From positions 1,488,001 to 1,552,000 of the forward strand of contig JAGTJL010000004.1 in the NCBI GenBank assembly GCA_020746875.1: a DNA stretch of 64,000 bases. The letters run 5' to 3'. The translations under genes were made by a program, and so were the position numbers. The notes below the pieces were generated by a model. That model made no database searches. It was given only the letters and a program-made list of their open reading frames with translations, and was not told the DNA's origin. Source of the stretch: Rhexocercosporidium sp. MPI-PUGE-AT-0058 (lineage: Eukaryota > Ascomycota > Leotiomycetes > Helotiales). Of this stretch, positions 33,666-44,884 are shown piece by piece (position 1 is the first letter of the stretch; every line of letters starts with the position of its first letter).

Positions 33666-35344
33666 TCAGCTGAAATCATCCTCCTCATTGGCCTCAGCTC
33701 GTCCCGGTATGTCTTCGTCCTCCATCGATCCGAGATATCGCAACACAACTTCGCTTGCCAGCAAGCTGGTTTTCTGCGAAATGTTAGCATGCACAGGACT
33801 CAAGATTATAACTTCCATTTCCCCAGATCTCACCTCCTTTTCTGTGGCTTTAAACGCCTCTTCAAGTATTCCGGTCTCGCTCTTTCTCAGCTGCAATGCA
33901 CTCCTGTAGCGATCCTGGGAAACCAAGGCCGTAGATCCCAATGCTTGTAACGCATCCTCGCTTTCATACAAGCATTCAAGTTGTTGCTGAATTCGGTCCT
34001 GCAACAGGGCAATAACTCGGAGTTTGAAGACATCCTTGAGCGCATGGTCGCTTGTAAGGAAGTCAAAGTTATCCGTGGCATCCGTCACATCTGACCCCTG
34101 CCAAAATACCTTCAGCTGGCCTAACGAGCCATCATTTTGTTGTAAAACTTTGAACTCGAGGCCATCTTCTTCGTTGAGGCACATGAAATATATGAAAGAG
34201 CTGTCCCATTGAACAATTCCATCCTTTTCAAAAATCTGGAGAGTGGTTGGCTTGGAAAAGGCAGCAACTTTCGCCTTCCCAAGTGGGTCATCTGGAACTG
34301 GTTCAAGTGACAAAGTCAAACCTTGTGCTATGCTTTTCTCGTCTATGAAGCCGTAGCTGAAAAGCATTTCGGCGTGGGTCTTTGAAGCACCATAGCTAAT
34401 TGTGACTTCGGAGCCGGCGGTAAGTTGTACGTCCGGTCGAAGAAGAAGTACAAGGTTGTTGTCAGACTTTCGTTCATAGTATGAGTTGGCTTGCGATGAG
34501 TGGTTGACCATATCGACGCAAGGAATCATCGATTCTCCAGCATTTGGCACTTCGAGACATCTTGATCTATACCACGCGTCGAGTAGAAACCAGTCTTGGT
34601 ACGTCAGATCCACATTGTCCCACCAGCACTTCTGGCACCACGGAATATCAATAGTCTTCTCTCGGAGATTCTCGTACTCTTGTATCAATGAAGCTGTCTT
34701 TGCAGAAACAGGAGACTAGACTAAACGTCAGCAGAACACAGTGGAATCATTTGTTTTCTGCAATGGCACAGGTAAGGTCATCACTTGCCTCCAAAGAAGT
34801 CCCAACAAGCATAAGTCTCTCTTCCTCACTCCACAATGTGGGCACCGGCACCTCGCTAGGAAGCATCCTGACATACTCCGTCCAAGGATTCGACAAGCCG
34901 ATATTCATTCCATGATGTTTCGCCGCAATGGTCATCTGCATCAACAGGAATAGCATAACATCACCCCTCGTAGACTAAACACCGGGAATCAGGTCAATCA
35001 CAAAGATTCTCACCGCCAAAACCATCTCCTCGAGGCAGAGTAAGCAGAAACAACAAGACTCCAAAAATCAAACATACCTTCGCCCCAACCCTCCCCAAAA
35101 CCTCCCTGAAATGCCCATCCACCTTCCCCCACTCTTCCACGGCCTCAGCGCTCAACACCAACTCACCCGGTACGACCATTAGCGTCGGTACATCAAAAAC
35201 CTCTTTCGAGTTCAGGGCCCGCGAAGTCACGAGCCCGAAGCCTTTCGAGGAACCGAGATCCGAGACGTGGATATCGAGGAAACCCACGTCGTTGAGTTTG
35301 GACCATGCTGGGAGCGCGGTGATTGGAAGGGGAGGGATTTGCAT
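33666..35344 (-). CDS. SET-domain protein lysine methyltransferase (SETD3/Rubisco-LSMT type)
   Basis: A class I SET methyltransferase with the LSMT-type substrate-binding C-terminal domain; target unknown (relatives modify ribosomal proteins, actin or elongation factors). Exons are 35344-35078, 34974-34789, 34715-33834 and 33773-33666, giving 480 aa. The split SET domain is recognisable: GSSKGFGLVTSRAL near the N-terminus, an inserted helical region (WTEYVRMLPSEVPVPTLWSE), then the catalytic MIPCVDMVNHSSQANSYYE and VTISYGASKTHAEMLFSYGF. The intron between exons 2 and 3 uses a GC donor (GAG|GCAAGT), because phase and protein continuity allow no GT site. The last intron is 60 nt, a multiple of three without a stop. 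The start at 35344 is preferred over upstream frame because it fits family N-termini. Confidence 0.9.
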
Positions 35345-35944
35345 TTTTGCTTTACAAATTGGTGGAGATGGAAGGTTGTGGACGAGTGGTGAGAGCTGTG
35401 GAAATTTGGTGTTGCGTTGTGTTTGAGATAACCAGCTCGCGTGCGGAAAGGGGATTTTGGCAACGGTCACGTGTCTGGTTTTCGAAGACTGCCAGTACAG
35501 AATCGAATGCGAGGGTCACTTACGTGTTCCGGACGGTTGAATTGAGGCTTCACTTATCAAATGACTAATTTTTACTCGCTAGGTGTTTTCATCTTCAGTT
35601 GAGGATGCTAGGTGAGAAGGGTGATCAATCTTCGCCTGTCAAATCAATGTCTCCATCTTCTCTACTCGTACTTCGAATAACAATTTGTCCGCAACGTAGG
35701 AAATCGGATCTCTAAATACAGTGAATGGAATTTTGTACACGATGAGTCTTGAGACTTATCAGCGTGGAAATCATTATGCTAGAAAGTGTTGATTCTACTT
35801 TGACTTCAATTCTTACAAGACATGAACAAACCTCGCTTGTCCCATCAATTTCCAAACAATCACTCTTAGACAGTGGGAGGCTTCTCGCCGTCGCTCAACT
35901 GAGAGTAATCATGACACTTGAAATCATTGCTTATTTCTGCCCTT
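35345..35944. other. Intergenic, no gene seen
   Basis: Promoter side of the SET gene and 3' flank of the next gene; small frames only. Confidence 0.5.
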
Positions 35945-37322
35945 CTACTTCTTATTGCATTCGACATAACCCCTCCCATCTCTCACTCTAGCCAATCTCT
36001 CATCCGCAGCCTTCAGTTCCCTCACAAATCTTTCCCTTTCAGATTCTCTAACATCCTGTCTAGCCCTGTCTACCGCATAAATCGACACATTGTCTATCAT
36101 ATCTTGAGGAAATGCTGGCTTCACAGCTGATCGGCTTCTGGAATCCTCCAACTGACTCGTGGTAGTTCCACCTCCACCATGTTCATGCTGTAGATCTTCA
36201 ACCACAGCCTGCAACATCTCCTTCCTCTGGCTACCACCGCCATGAGTATCTCCAGCCAATGGAGAACTTCTAGGCAAAACCCTAGACCAAGTCGTAAGGA
36301 TCGTAGCAGCATCTCCATCCCTCTTCATCCTCCCAACACCCAAATTACCGTCTCCAAACCGCTCATCCACCCCACGGATTCGACCCAATGATCCCCCTAT
36401 ATCCCTCAGCATACTCCTCACTAGACATACCACCTTCAAACTCCTCACCTGCATCCTTCTCAAGTGACTCTCTCTCCGCTTCCATTTCCTGACCAGGCTC
36501 TGTCCAAGATGTTTGACTTTCTGTACGAATTGGAAGTCGATGCCCCGCTTGAGATCGAGGTGAAATGTGACTTTCAAGCCATTGGCTTGCAGACTCAGAT
36601 CCAGATCCAGCTCTTGGCCCTTTCCACGAGTTCTGAGATACAGTCTGAATTAGCGGTTGAATCGGAGCTTGATCTTGCATTTGCATCTGCAATTGCGCCT
36701 GCATCTTCACTTCCCTTTCCCGCTCCGCCCATCTCAACGCAGCTCGCGCATGCGCTTCCTCTCTCCCCCTTTCCTTCTCCCTAGCCATCATACCATCTCG
36801 TTCTTCCGCAGCAGTCAGACCCACCACATCCCTCAAGGTCCCCTTTTCCTTCCCCTTCTTTCCACCAAGTCCAAAGCCAATCCTACCAACGATCCTCCTC
36901 AATCCACCTTTCCTCTCTTTCTCTCCTTCCTTTCCCTTATGCTCGTCACTCTGACCCCGAGCATCAACACTAACACCAACACTACGATCCACAACAGGTA
37001 TAACTACGACTCTCTCCCTGAACCCCTGTGCGTCAACTCTCTCTTTCCTTCCATCTATAATTTCGATCCTGATTCCAGTATCTCTCAAGCTATTTCTATC
37101 GGTTTGAGATATCCTTGCAGCTACAGTCGTCCTCTCAGGCACTCGTTCAGGAGCGTTCTGAAGAACTCTCTCAGGAATCCTCTCCGGTAGAATCACACCC
37201 ACACTCTCCACAGCCGTCGTCCGACTCCACTCCGCCGTCGACGTATCTCTATCCCCTTCCCTCTCCCTCTCCCTCCCCATCTGCCGCTCCAACTCCCTCC
37301 CCAAACCCGAACCTGAATCCAT
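35945..37322 (-). CDS. Arg/Glu-rich protein of unknown function, frame change near 36395
   Basis: A long minus-strand open frame starts at ATG 37322 (MDSGSGLGRELERQMGRERE) and runs to a stop at 36363. A second frame takes over near 36395 and runs to 35945, ending VRDGRGYVECNKK. Both parts look coding: highly charged, Arg/Glu/Gln-rich, with predicted coiled-coil or helical stretches (TAAEERDGMMAREKERGREE). The central glycine-basic block is GLRRIVGRIGFGLGGKKGK. The frames can be joined by an unusually short 34-nt GT-AG intron (GTATGT to ATATAG) or by one base too many in the GGGGG run near 36395; combined length is about 450 aa. I recognise no domain and cannot assign a function or location. 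The opposite strand is also open over much of this GC-rich stretch, so the gene model is moderate. Confidence 0.55.
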
Positions 37323-37998
37323 CCCACCTACCTTCCCAACTTCACCCCCTCAACACCCCTACACCTCTGACAAAGCGAGAAATAAGTATCCCTCTCCTTC
37401 CTCTTCTCACACTCCCTCCTCGGTTTGGAGAGGTAAGCTGCGCAGTGCGTCGTTGTGGTTGCGCTATGCTTGCAGCGAGTGTAGCGGTTATGAGTTTTGG
37501 TGCACATGTGTCGGAGAGAACTGGACTGATGTTGGAAGTGAAGTGAGGTGAAGTGAAGTGGAAATCTTTCTGGGTTTGAGAGGCTGGTAGTGTGGTGCTG
37601 GGAGATCTGGTCCTAGAAGCTACTGCTTCGACTCCGATTTTTCCTTTCTGGAAGCAGGTGGTGTTTGGTGGTGACTAGGCGAGCTCGTAAGTGTATTGAA
37701 TCTCGCTGAGACCTGACTTGGTGTTCAAAATGAGGAGGAAGGAGGAGGACGTTACCTTGAATACGCAAAGTATGGTGAATCGAAAGGAAAATGATGGTAA
37801 AATTTTCTGATTCATTCAAATGTCGTATCGTAGTCGAGCCTCGCAACACTCATGCTCATGCCGGTATCTCATAACATTCATCAATCGTAAAACCCTACAA
37901 TTATGCCCACCTATCCAACGCCACAATATGTCCACCTGTCCATTCTCATCTACAACCCCCTAGTCCTATACTAAACCCTCATTCCAAACCCTCTCCTC
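37323..37998. other. Intergenic, no gene seen
   Basis: Promoter of the Arg/Glu-rich gene and 3' flank of the phospholipase gene. It contains GAAGTG repeats near 37539-37560. Confidence 0.5.
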
Positions 37999-39257
37999 TC
38001 ACTCAACCCGTTCATGATCCCGCCCCATCCCTTCCCCGATCAAGATATCCTGCCTAACCTTCCCCGTACTCATCCTCGTCCCATATTTATACTTAACTAG
38101 CAACCGAAAGAACGGCACCATAACCTTAGCCAACACAAACGCACTCCACCCCCTCCACGACACCCCTACCCTCTCCCCCCTATACCCCTCACAAAGCTCT
38201 AGGTACCTCTTCGGATCATCCGTAATCACCCCATCAACCCCCTTGCTAATCGACCACCTCATCGAGTTATCATCATTGACCGTCCACAGGAAGAGCGCGC
38301 GCCCGGCTTTCCGCACGTCTTTCATGAACTTGCCCCCGCCGGGCCCGATCATCATCCGCTGGAACATGTTGAAAGATATACCTGGGATCTCGAGGAATTG
38401 GCGGGCGTAGGGTATATTCCAGCCGATGTGCGTGATGGGGAAGCCGGGGAGGTGTTTGGCGCAGATGGGGAGGTATTTCGCCTGGAGGTTTGGTTCAATG
38501 TTTGGCTCTGCTTTGGTTTGGGGGGTGTACACTTACGTTCCAGCAACCGAGGATGATCCGCTCTGCCCATTTCCTGGAGGGTTTTACAGTTTTGATCGCA
38601 GCTGCCATGTTGCAAAGCAAGGTATCTGGGTCGTCGTCAAGCTTTCACCTGTCAGTAACATACACAGCACTGAACTCCACACTTCTGCTTACCTTGATAT
38701 CCAACAATACCCAGATATCCTCCAATCCCGGCTTTGTCAAGTATTTCAGCAGGTCAACCAGTCTCGGTATCGGCTGGTGAGGTTTTCTCGTCGTCCTCAG
38801 CGTCTGCAGGTAAGACCAATCGCAATTAGCGATCTTCTCATCCAACCCAAAACAGCGCTTTAGCGTAGCATCCTGTCAAAATTCAGCTCAGCTCGATGAC
38901 AGCAGAGTTCCCTTTCAGCAGTGAGTTCTTACGTGTGAGAGCACAACTACCCCGTCCTGTGAAAGATGGACATCCGTCTCAATAGCATGCGCCCCGACTT
39001 CTACTGCACCCTTGAATGCGCCCATGCTGTTCTCTGGATACTCTGCCTTGTACCCTCGGTGCGCAATGGCTTGGGGTCTTTTCCCAGCTGATGTCTGGAT
39101 TGCGGAAGTGACTTTGAATGGGTCAGCATTGTCAAGCACAAGTAGAAAACTGGAATTCGAATTGGAAGTGAAAGCGGAAGTAACGAAACGTACAGTTCGG
39201 CGACTCCATCTTCTCGGGCAGTAGAAGATCGGTCTCTGGAGCTTGTGAGTTGGCCAT
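37999..39257 (-). CDS. PGC1: Pgc1-type glycerophosphodiester phosphodiesterase (phosphatidylglycerol phospholipase C)
   Basis: GDPD-family enzyme; the yeast relative Pgc1 degrades phosphatidylglycerol to diacylglycerol in mitochondria and lipid droplets. Exons are 39257-39194, 39111-38933, 38872-38693, 38641-38537 and 38481-37999, giving 336 aa. The catalytic GDPD motif is IAHRGYKAEYPENSMGAF, followed by the metal-ligand block ETDVHLSQDGVVVLSHDATL and later DIWVLLDIKLDDDP. The barrel closes with LFLWTVNDDNSMRWSISKGV, then VDGVITDDP, the standard GDPD end. A hydrophobic C-terminal segment (FVLAKVMVPFFRLLV) may anchor it to a membrane. Introns are 82, 60, 51 and 55 nt; two use AAAG acceptors, each with a good branch site (GCTGAC, ACTGAC). 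A very long upstream region precedes it. Confidence 0.92.
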
Positions 39258-39730
39258 TGGGCTTGTTCGCAACAGCGGGCGACAGAAATATAAGGGCGAG
39301 AGCAAACTGATAGATGCAAGGTTCCCGTCCCGTACTCTACTGTACGATGCTGTATGTACTCCCAGAGACCAGGGGTAGAGAGACAAGAATAAGTCGGTAG
39401 GTATCTTTGTTTGCCGCGCCAATGCCCCCCCAATGTTTCGCCAATGTTCGCCGTTTCCCTTCACTTTCAGTTCGTCGCAACCATAGTCTGTCTTGTCTGT
39501 ATGTACGTGCAAGGGTTGGGCGTCGTTCGTCAGGTTGAGTACTCTCGAAGCGCAAAGCGAGTAGATACCTTGGCGGGCAGGCCAAGATGGTGGGGTGTTG
39601 GAACGAGAGGAGAGAGTCTATTTCCGGGCGTCCTTACTCCGCACGCTCCCGTCTGTCTGATCTCAAAATACTTCGTACTCCCGGTGGTGTTTTGGCTGTG
39701 AGGGGACGATGAACGAGCTTAGGTAGTTGT

Positions 39731-39754
39731 GCAGAGCAGAGCAGAGCAGAGCAG
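39731..39754. repeat. GCAGA microsatellite
   Basis: Four perfect GCAGA units plus GCAG. Confidence 0.9.
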
Positions 39755-39784
39755 TAAATAGATGTATTTCCGTCAACGTAGCGG

Positions 39785-39847
39785 GGTCCTGGTCCTAGTC
39801 TTGGTCCTAATCCTGGTCCTGGTCCTGGTCCTGGTCCTGAGGGTCCT
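39785..39847. repeat. GGTCCT minisatellite
   Basis: About ten 6-bp units with a few substitutions (GGTCCT, AGTCTT, GGTCCTAATCCT and so on). It lies about 530 bp upstream of the PGC1 start. Confidence 0.88.
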
Positions 39848-42217
39848 GCAGTACAGTCAGTACCTTACTCCAACCCCGTGAAGCTAGTATCTACCAGGCA
39901 GTCGATTGGAGCAGTAGCAAATAAGCTCCTCTCAACTCTACATACAGTGCTGACGGTAGTACGTACTGAGTTAGCCAGACTGGGGAGAGTTATGGAACAT
40001 GTTCCCGCTTTTCTTCTAGTAGACCGGCATCTGCAGCTACTTATCTTTCAAAAAGGAATGGTGAGCTGCGCGGGGAGTTGAGGTGGGAGGGAAATTTCAA
40101 AAACCACAAACAGCTCATCACAAGCACGGGAAGGTCGTGATCCGAGTTATTGGCGCCGGCGTGTTGGTGATGCGATGGAAGGTCCCGGCATCGGAACCGG
40201 GAGCGGGAGGGGGAGGGGGAAATTGACATGGAAATTGAATTCAAACGGCAAACAGTCTATCTACTGTACCTGATCAACAATATTGCAATGTCACAATGGA
40301 TTTTGACCACTTTTCGAAACTTGGAGGGAGGAGGGAGGTTGAGAGTTGAGAGATGTCCTCGCCTGGCCTGGCCTGGCCTGTACATCCAAGACAGGAAACG
40401 TCTGTTGTTGGGTTCATGGTCATCGAAGCTTGTTCTTTGCCCCCGATGCATGCATACATGGTACTTGTCGTATCGCATGGTATCGTATCGTATCCACTCA
40501 GACCAGTTTCTGATCTGAACCGGAGCCAGAACCAGCGCCCAGGTCTACAGTACAGCATGTACTGTATGTAATCTTACGTACACTCTGGAGCTGCTGCCAG
40601 CATGGACGGGAGATGGCACTGTTGATGCCCAGAATCCTCACTGGCGATCAAGCAACTCGGTGTTCATGGGCCTGCACCTGGAACACTCCACTCTTTTTTG
40701 TCAGGCAGGCAAGCAGGGATCCCGCTGATCATCAGCTCACTTTTGCCGTCACAAAGGCCTCAATTCTTTTGGAGTACCAACAATACCAACACCTCAGGTG
40801 CAGATGTTGTGTTCCGTGATTACATACAAGATGGATCGGGTGACAACATTGACAGACTACAGCGTTTGTTGTATGTTTGTTGTTGTACTGTATACGCGCA
40901 AAGAAATATTGTTGTTCGTCCTCTTTGAATCCTCCCGTTTCACTGTTTCAGGATATAAAATCCCCAGAGATCGAAGTTTCAAATCCATCTTCCTTCACCA
41001 GATCACCACCTGCCAGGACGATGTCGATGTCCGTGTCACCATTTTTGACTTTTGGGGAGGAAACGTCAACAATAATAGACGTTCTGTGATAGGTGCGGTA
41101 GTACTATATTTCCCTACAGAACTGTACTGTACAGTAGTACTGTACATACTTCCCCATCAGATAAGACGGCAGTACCACAACAGAAACTCCACCGCGCATC
41201 TTCTTGCGACAATTGATTCCATAGCACCTCCGTAGGTATCCTCGAAGTTCGTTTCGAAGATCAATCAACCCAAGAGACCGTGCTCTTGCAACTTCCCACC
41301 GGCAGAAAACGTGCTCGAGCTGGTCAGTCCAAGCTTGTCAAGTCCGAGACCAGTTTGATGCCCGTAAATCATCGTCTGAACCCTCTCCGTATCGTCTCGT
41401 CTATTTCTGCCATCCTCCCTCTCCGTATCGTCTATTTTGGCCCTCCTCCCTCGAAAAAGTATCCCCGAACCCCCCAAAAATACCAAGATAAGCATCTCCC
41501 CTCCCAGCCTTCTCCGCTTGCAGATGCCTCCGCCGGCACCATCTGCTCGTTCGTGCGAGCTCAGACGTTCAAGGAGAGGGTTTTGGATCGATGCTATGGA
41601 GCCTATGTTTTGATTTCCCCACGGCGCACTGAGCTTTGTTTCTTTATTTAGATGAGATGCCAGATCTTTACATGCCAGATCTGTTGCATTGCGTAGTTAT
41701 TCGGGAATTCTTTCCTTCTTGGTGTCAGTGGGTGGATCATGGGGGTTCTGGCATCTGCTTAGAAAGTCGCTGGTAAGCAGATTTTAGGTCTAATCGTGAT
41801 GCAGTGAGCCTTTTTGGAATCGTGGTGTTGATGAGCCGCCTTTTTGAAGCTGTAATCGTCAGAGGTTGAGGCCAAATTTTTTGGGGGAACTTTGAATCCA
41901 TGGAGAGGCAAGAGGCTGTTCTTTGGAAATGCCTAAGAATAGCTTCAGCTGGCAATTCACATTCAGCGTGTGCAAGATAGATACATTGCAGACATTTAGA
42001 AAGTGTTCTGGTTTGTATTTGCCTACCTGCATATTCTGTCAAAACCCGCACCACGAAGCGACAGCAAAGACTAAATCGAAGCGGGAGCGATGAGAGAGGC
42101 CTTATTTTGTACATTGGAAGAGAGAAGATATGTGTGCACCAAAATAAAGAAGTAGTCGACAATTGCTAAAAGCTTGCTCTCGCAGATACACCAACTCCAA
42201 GCTCATTAAGCACCCGT

Positions 42218-44093
42218 CTATTCCTTCGAGCACTTATTCTCAACACCTTTCACCTCCATCTCCTCACCCCCATCCACGCCATACGAACTCGCGATCCTCT
42301 TCGCCACCGCCTCACCACTCCAATAGGCACCCGTCACAGTACCCAAAGCAACAAACGGAGCAGTATGCTCGCCCGCAAACCAAATCCTACGACCCGGAAG
42401 TCCCTCCCTCATGATCTCAATGTCCTTATCTGCCTCCTGGACACCAGTACGAATAGTAGTATAACTACCATTACCAGCAAGATCGTCGGATACCCATGTC
42501 GTTGCCAGACATTGCACGGGTATGCAGTCTCTTGACTCCTCGTTGAAATGGGGGAGTCGCGAGTAGTACGGCTTGAAGAAATTGATCAGGTATGAATCTC
42601 GTTTCTTTTGTGTTAGCATGCTTGACAGTTCCTTCCCGAAGGATACGGATTGGTCGCCGTAGAGATAGAATAGGAGCGTAGGGTGCGCACATTCCCCAGG
42701 GAGGGTGGCTAAGTCGACGACCTCTTGATTCCACCGTTCCGGATTTGTTGATTTCGTATACGAGGGGGCGATCCATTGAGTGAAGCCTGTGTGGGGGGTC
42801 TCATCGGGTTTCTCTTCACTGCCCAGCCAAAAAGCTCGAGGGAAGCTAATATAAACCTGTGCTGGTCAATCTTCAGTTTTCAAACCGAAAAAGATCTCAC
42901 GTACCTTTTCTAGAGTTCCATACCCAATAGCGTCGATTGCTTGAGAAAATCGAGTTGGCAATTCGGGATGGAAGACAGCTTTGTTCTTCTGCAGCCATCC
43001 AAGCGGACAGGTAATGACGATCTCGTCGAACTCGAAAATATTTCCATTCTCAGTATGCACAGAGACTTTCTCGGAGAGAGTCTTGACTGATGTTACTTTG
43101 GTTGAGAGATTGACTTTGGCACCTGTGAGAGCAGGTTTGGCGATTGTTTCTAGAATCTTGTGGTAGGTTCCTGCACAGAAGAGGTTTTCTATTTTATGTC
43201 AGTATAGAAAGCATGTACAAAACACAGTATAGTTCAGCAAGTTTTAAGTACATACCACCATCAATACATTCCTCAAGCCAGAAGAACTTCAGACTCTGAG
43301 TCTGTACCGGGCTTCCAACAAAAGCACCCCACATCTCAGTCATCTGCATCATAATCTCTCGTTTCCTGGACTCGTCCTTGCTTGGAAATATTTCCTGTAC
43401 TTTTTCAAGAAAGAAGTCGTAGAGGCTTTCCTTGGGGCCAATTGTGGCTGTATTGTCGGCTGAATGCTTGAATGCTTTTACAATTATACCCCACATAGTA
43501 TTATTCAGAGACATTCCATCCTTTAAGAGCTTCCCATCTTCGTCGAAGATGTTGAAACTTTCTCCCCTGCTCATATATTAGAAGCGGGTCCATGTCCTAG
43601 CATCCTGGGAATATCGGGGAATCTAATATTCCTCTCTGATAATGCAATCGGTGGTAAACTTACCAGTCATGTGTTGGGGTGTTTGTTTCTTTTGCGAGAT
43701 CTAGGATGGGATTTGACTCCGTACCATGGATCCAGTTTGCTCCAAGATCTGCTAAATGGCCGGAAGGAAGCGCTGCTTGGGTCACACGTCCACCAATTCT
43801 GTCTCGGCCTTCAAGGATAGTGACATCGAAGCCATGCTGGAGGAGAACATCCGCGCAGCGAAGTCCTGCCACTCCAGCACCTACAATACAGATAGAGGCT
43901 GGTGGTGTTGATGGTCCCTTGGTACGGAACTGTCTTATGTCAGTCGATACCTAGGCACCAAGGTACAATTCCAAGTGAGGTACCAACAAGCGAGCAGCCA
44001 AATACTCTAACGAGAATGGTCTCTCGCAATGTTGATGTTGTGGCGAGGCTGACGGACATGGAAGTACTTGCTTACCTTCTTGTCCAAATCCAT
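42218..44093 (-). CDS. Flavin-containing amine oxidase (polyamine oxidase-like)
   Basis: FAD-dependent amine oxidase of the MAO/polyamine oxidase (Fms1-like) superfamily; the amine substrate is not determinable. Exons are 44093-44076, 43929-43664, 43566-43256, 43188-42905 and 42856-42218, giving 505 aa. The first exon encodes only MDLDKK. The FAD Rossmann motif IVGAGVAGL lies at residues 21-29 and is followed by VTILEGRDRIGGRV, then ADLGANWIHG (substrate/FAD loop). The C-terminal FAD motif reads RIWFAGEHTAPFVALGTVTG, then AYWSG. There is no signal peptide and no peroxisomal SKL-type end (it ends KCSKE), so a cytosolic enzyme is likely. Introns are 146, 97, 67 and 48 nt. It is divergent from the NTH1 gene. 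Confidence 0.92.
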
Positions 44094-44884
44094 GATGTGC
44101 TTTTGAACAGAGTCATCCGAGTATTTCCTCACGAAAGAACGACAAGATGCTAGGTGCTGGTAGATACGAGAAGAACTTCTGTGAGAGAACAGGGTGTGAG
44201 ATATCTGGTAGAAATCCATGGTTGTGATTTCGGAGATTTAGGGTAGGAGATAAAGACTGATGTAAATGTTGTAGATGTGGCGAAGGAGAGAGATTAGATG
44301 ATTGAGATTGATGGAATGTTGAAGTGAGGAGAATGAAAATGCTGTGAATGTGCCTGCCACGGAGACGAAAAGGGAGTGAGGGGGAAAGGGAGGCTACTGG
44401 CGAGCTGTCAACCTCCACCTGGCTGCTTGGTCGTGAAAAGCCACCTCCTTAGCCCGGCAATCATTCATCACATTAACAACGCCTTGGAGTTAAGTTGTTG
44501 TTAATAATGAAGAATATAAATGCATATCATAAGTTTCCCTCGGTATCCAGCGTGAAGGCAAGGCTCAACTTAAAATGTCGAGGAATACGGCTAATAAAAG
44601 GACGTGGGTAGACGTACAGTCTGAATATGAATCGATGCACAAGTTTTCTTGTCGTTGCCTTCGTGAGATGTACCTGCCTCCAGATGTGCTTACGCCTTAT
44701 TGGAAGGATGCGACGTTCCAAGCCGGGAGGCGAATAATCATCGACGTCTTTGATATTGCGGGCCGAGCCGTCAATAGTTCAGGGGTTGAAGCTTATCTCC
44801 ATCTCGAAAGCAAACAAATTCCCATCCACGTCCCATCCACCTCCACATCCACGCATTTGCATCTGCAGATGCCCCACCTCCCAG
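44094..44884. promoter_or_regulatory. Divergent promoter, amine oxidase / NTH1
   Basis: About 790 bp. The 208-codon frame starting at 44575 mostly overlaps NTH1 in another frame and I do not support it. The NTH1 frame is open from 44750 but has only a TTG there. Confidence 0.45.

Larger units (their letters stand above)
39258..42217. promoter_or_regulatory. Three-kb repeat-bearing intergenic region upstream of PGC1
   Basis: No supported protein gene in nearly 3 kb. It carries several short tandem arrays (GCAGA, GGTCCT, CCTGG, GTATC types) and several copies of GTACTGTA-like palindromic words around 40550 and 41100. The longest frame, 123 codons at 41280-41651, has no motif. It may be a long 5' regulatory region or encode noncoding RNA, which the sequence alone cannot show. 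Confidence 0.4.

Noticed and set aside
36657..37190. 177-codon plus-strand frame opposite the Arg/Glu-rich gene
   Set aside because: Ser/Pro/Leu-rich reverse reading of a charged Arg/Glu coding strand; no start context or motif.
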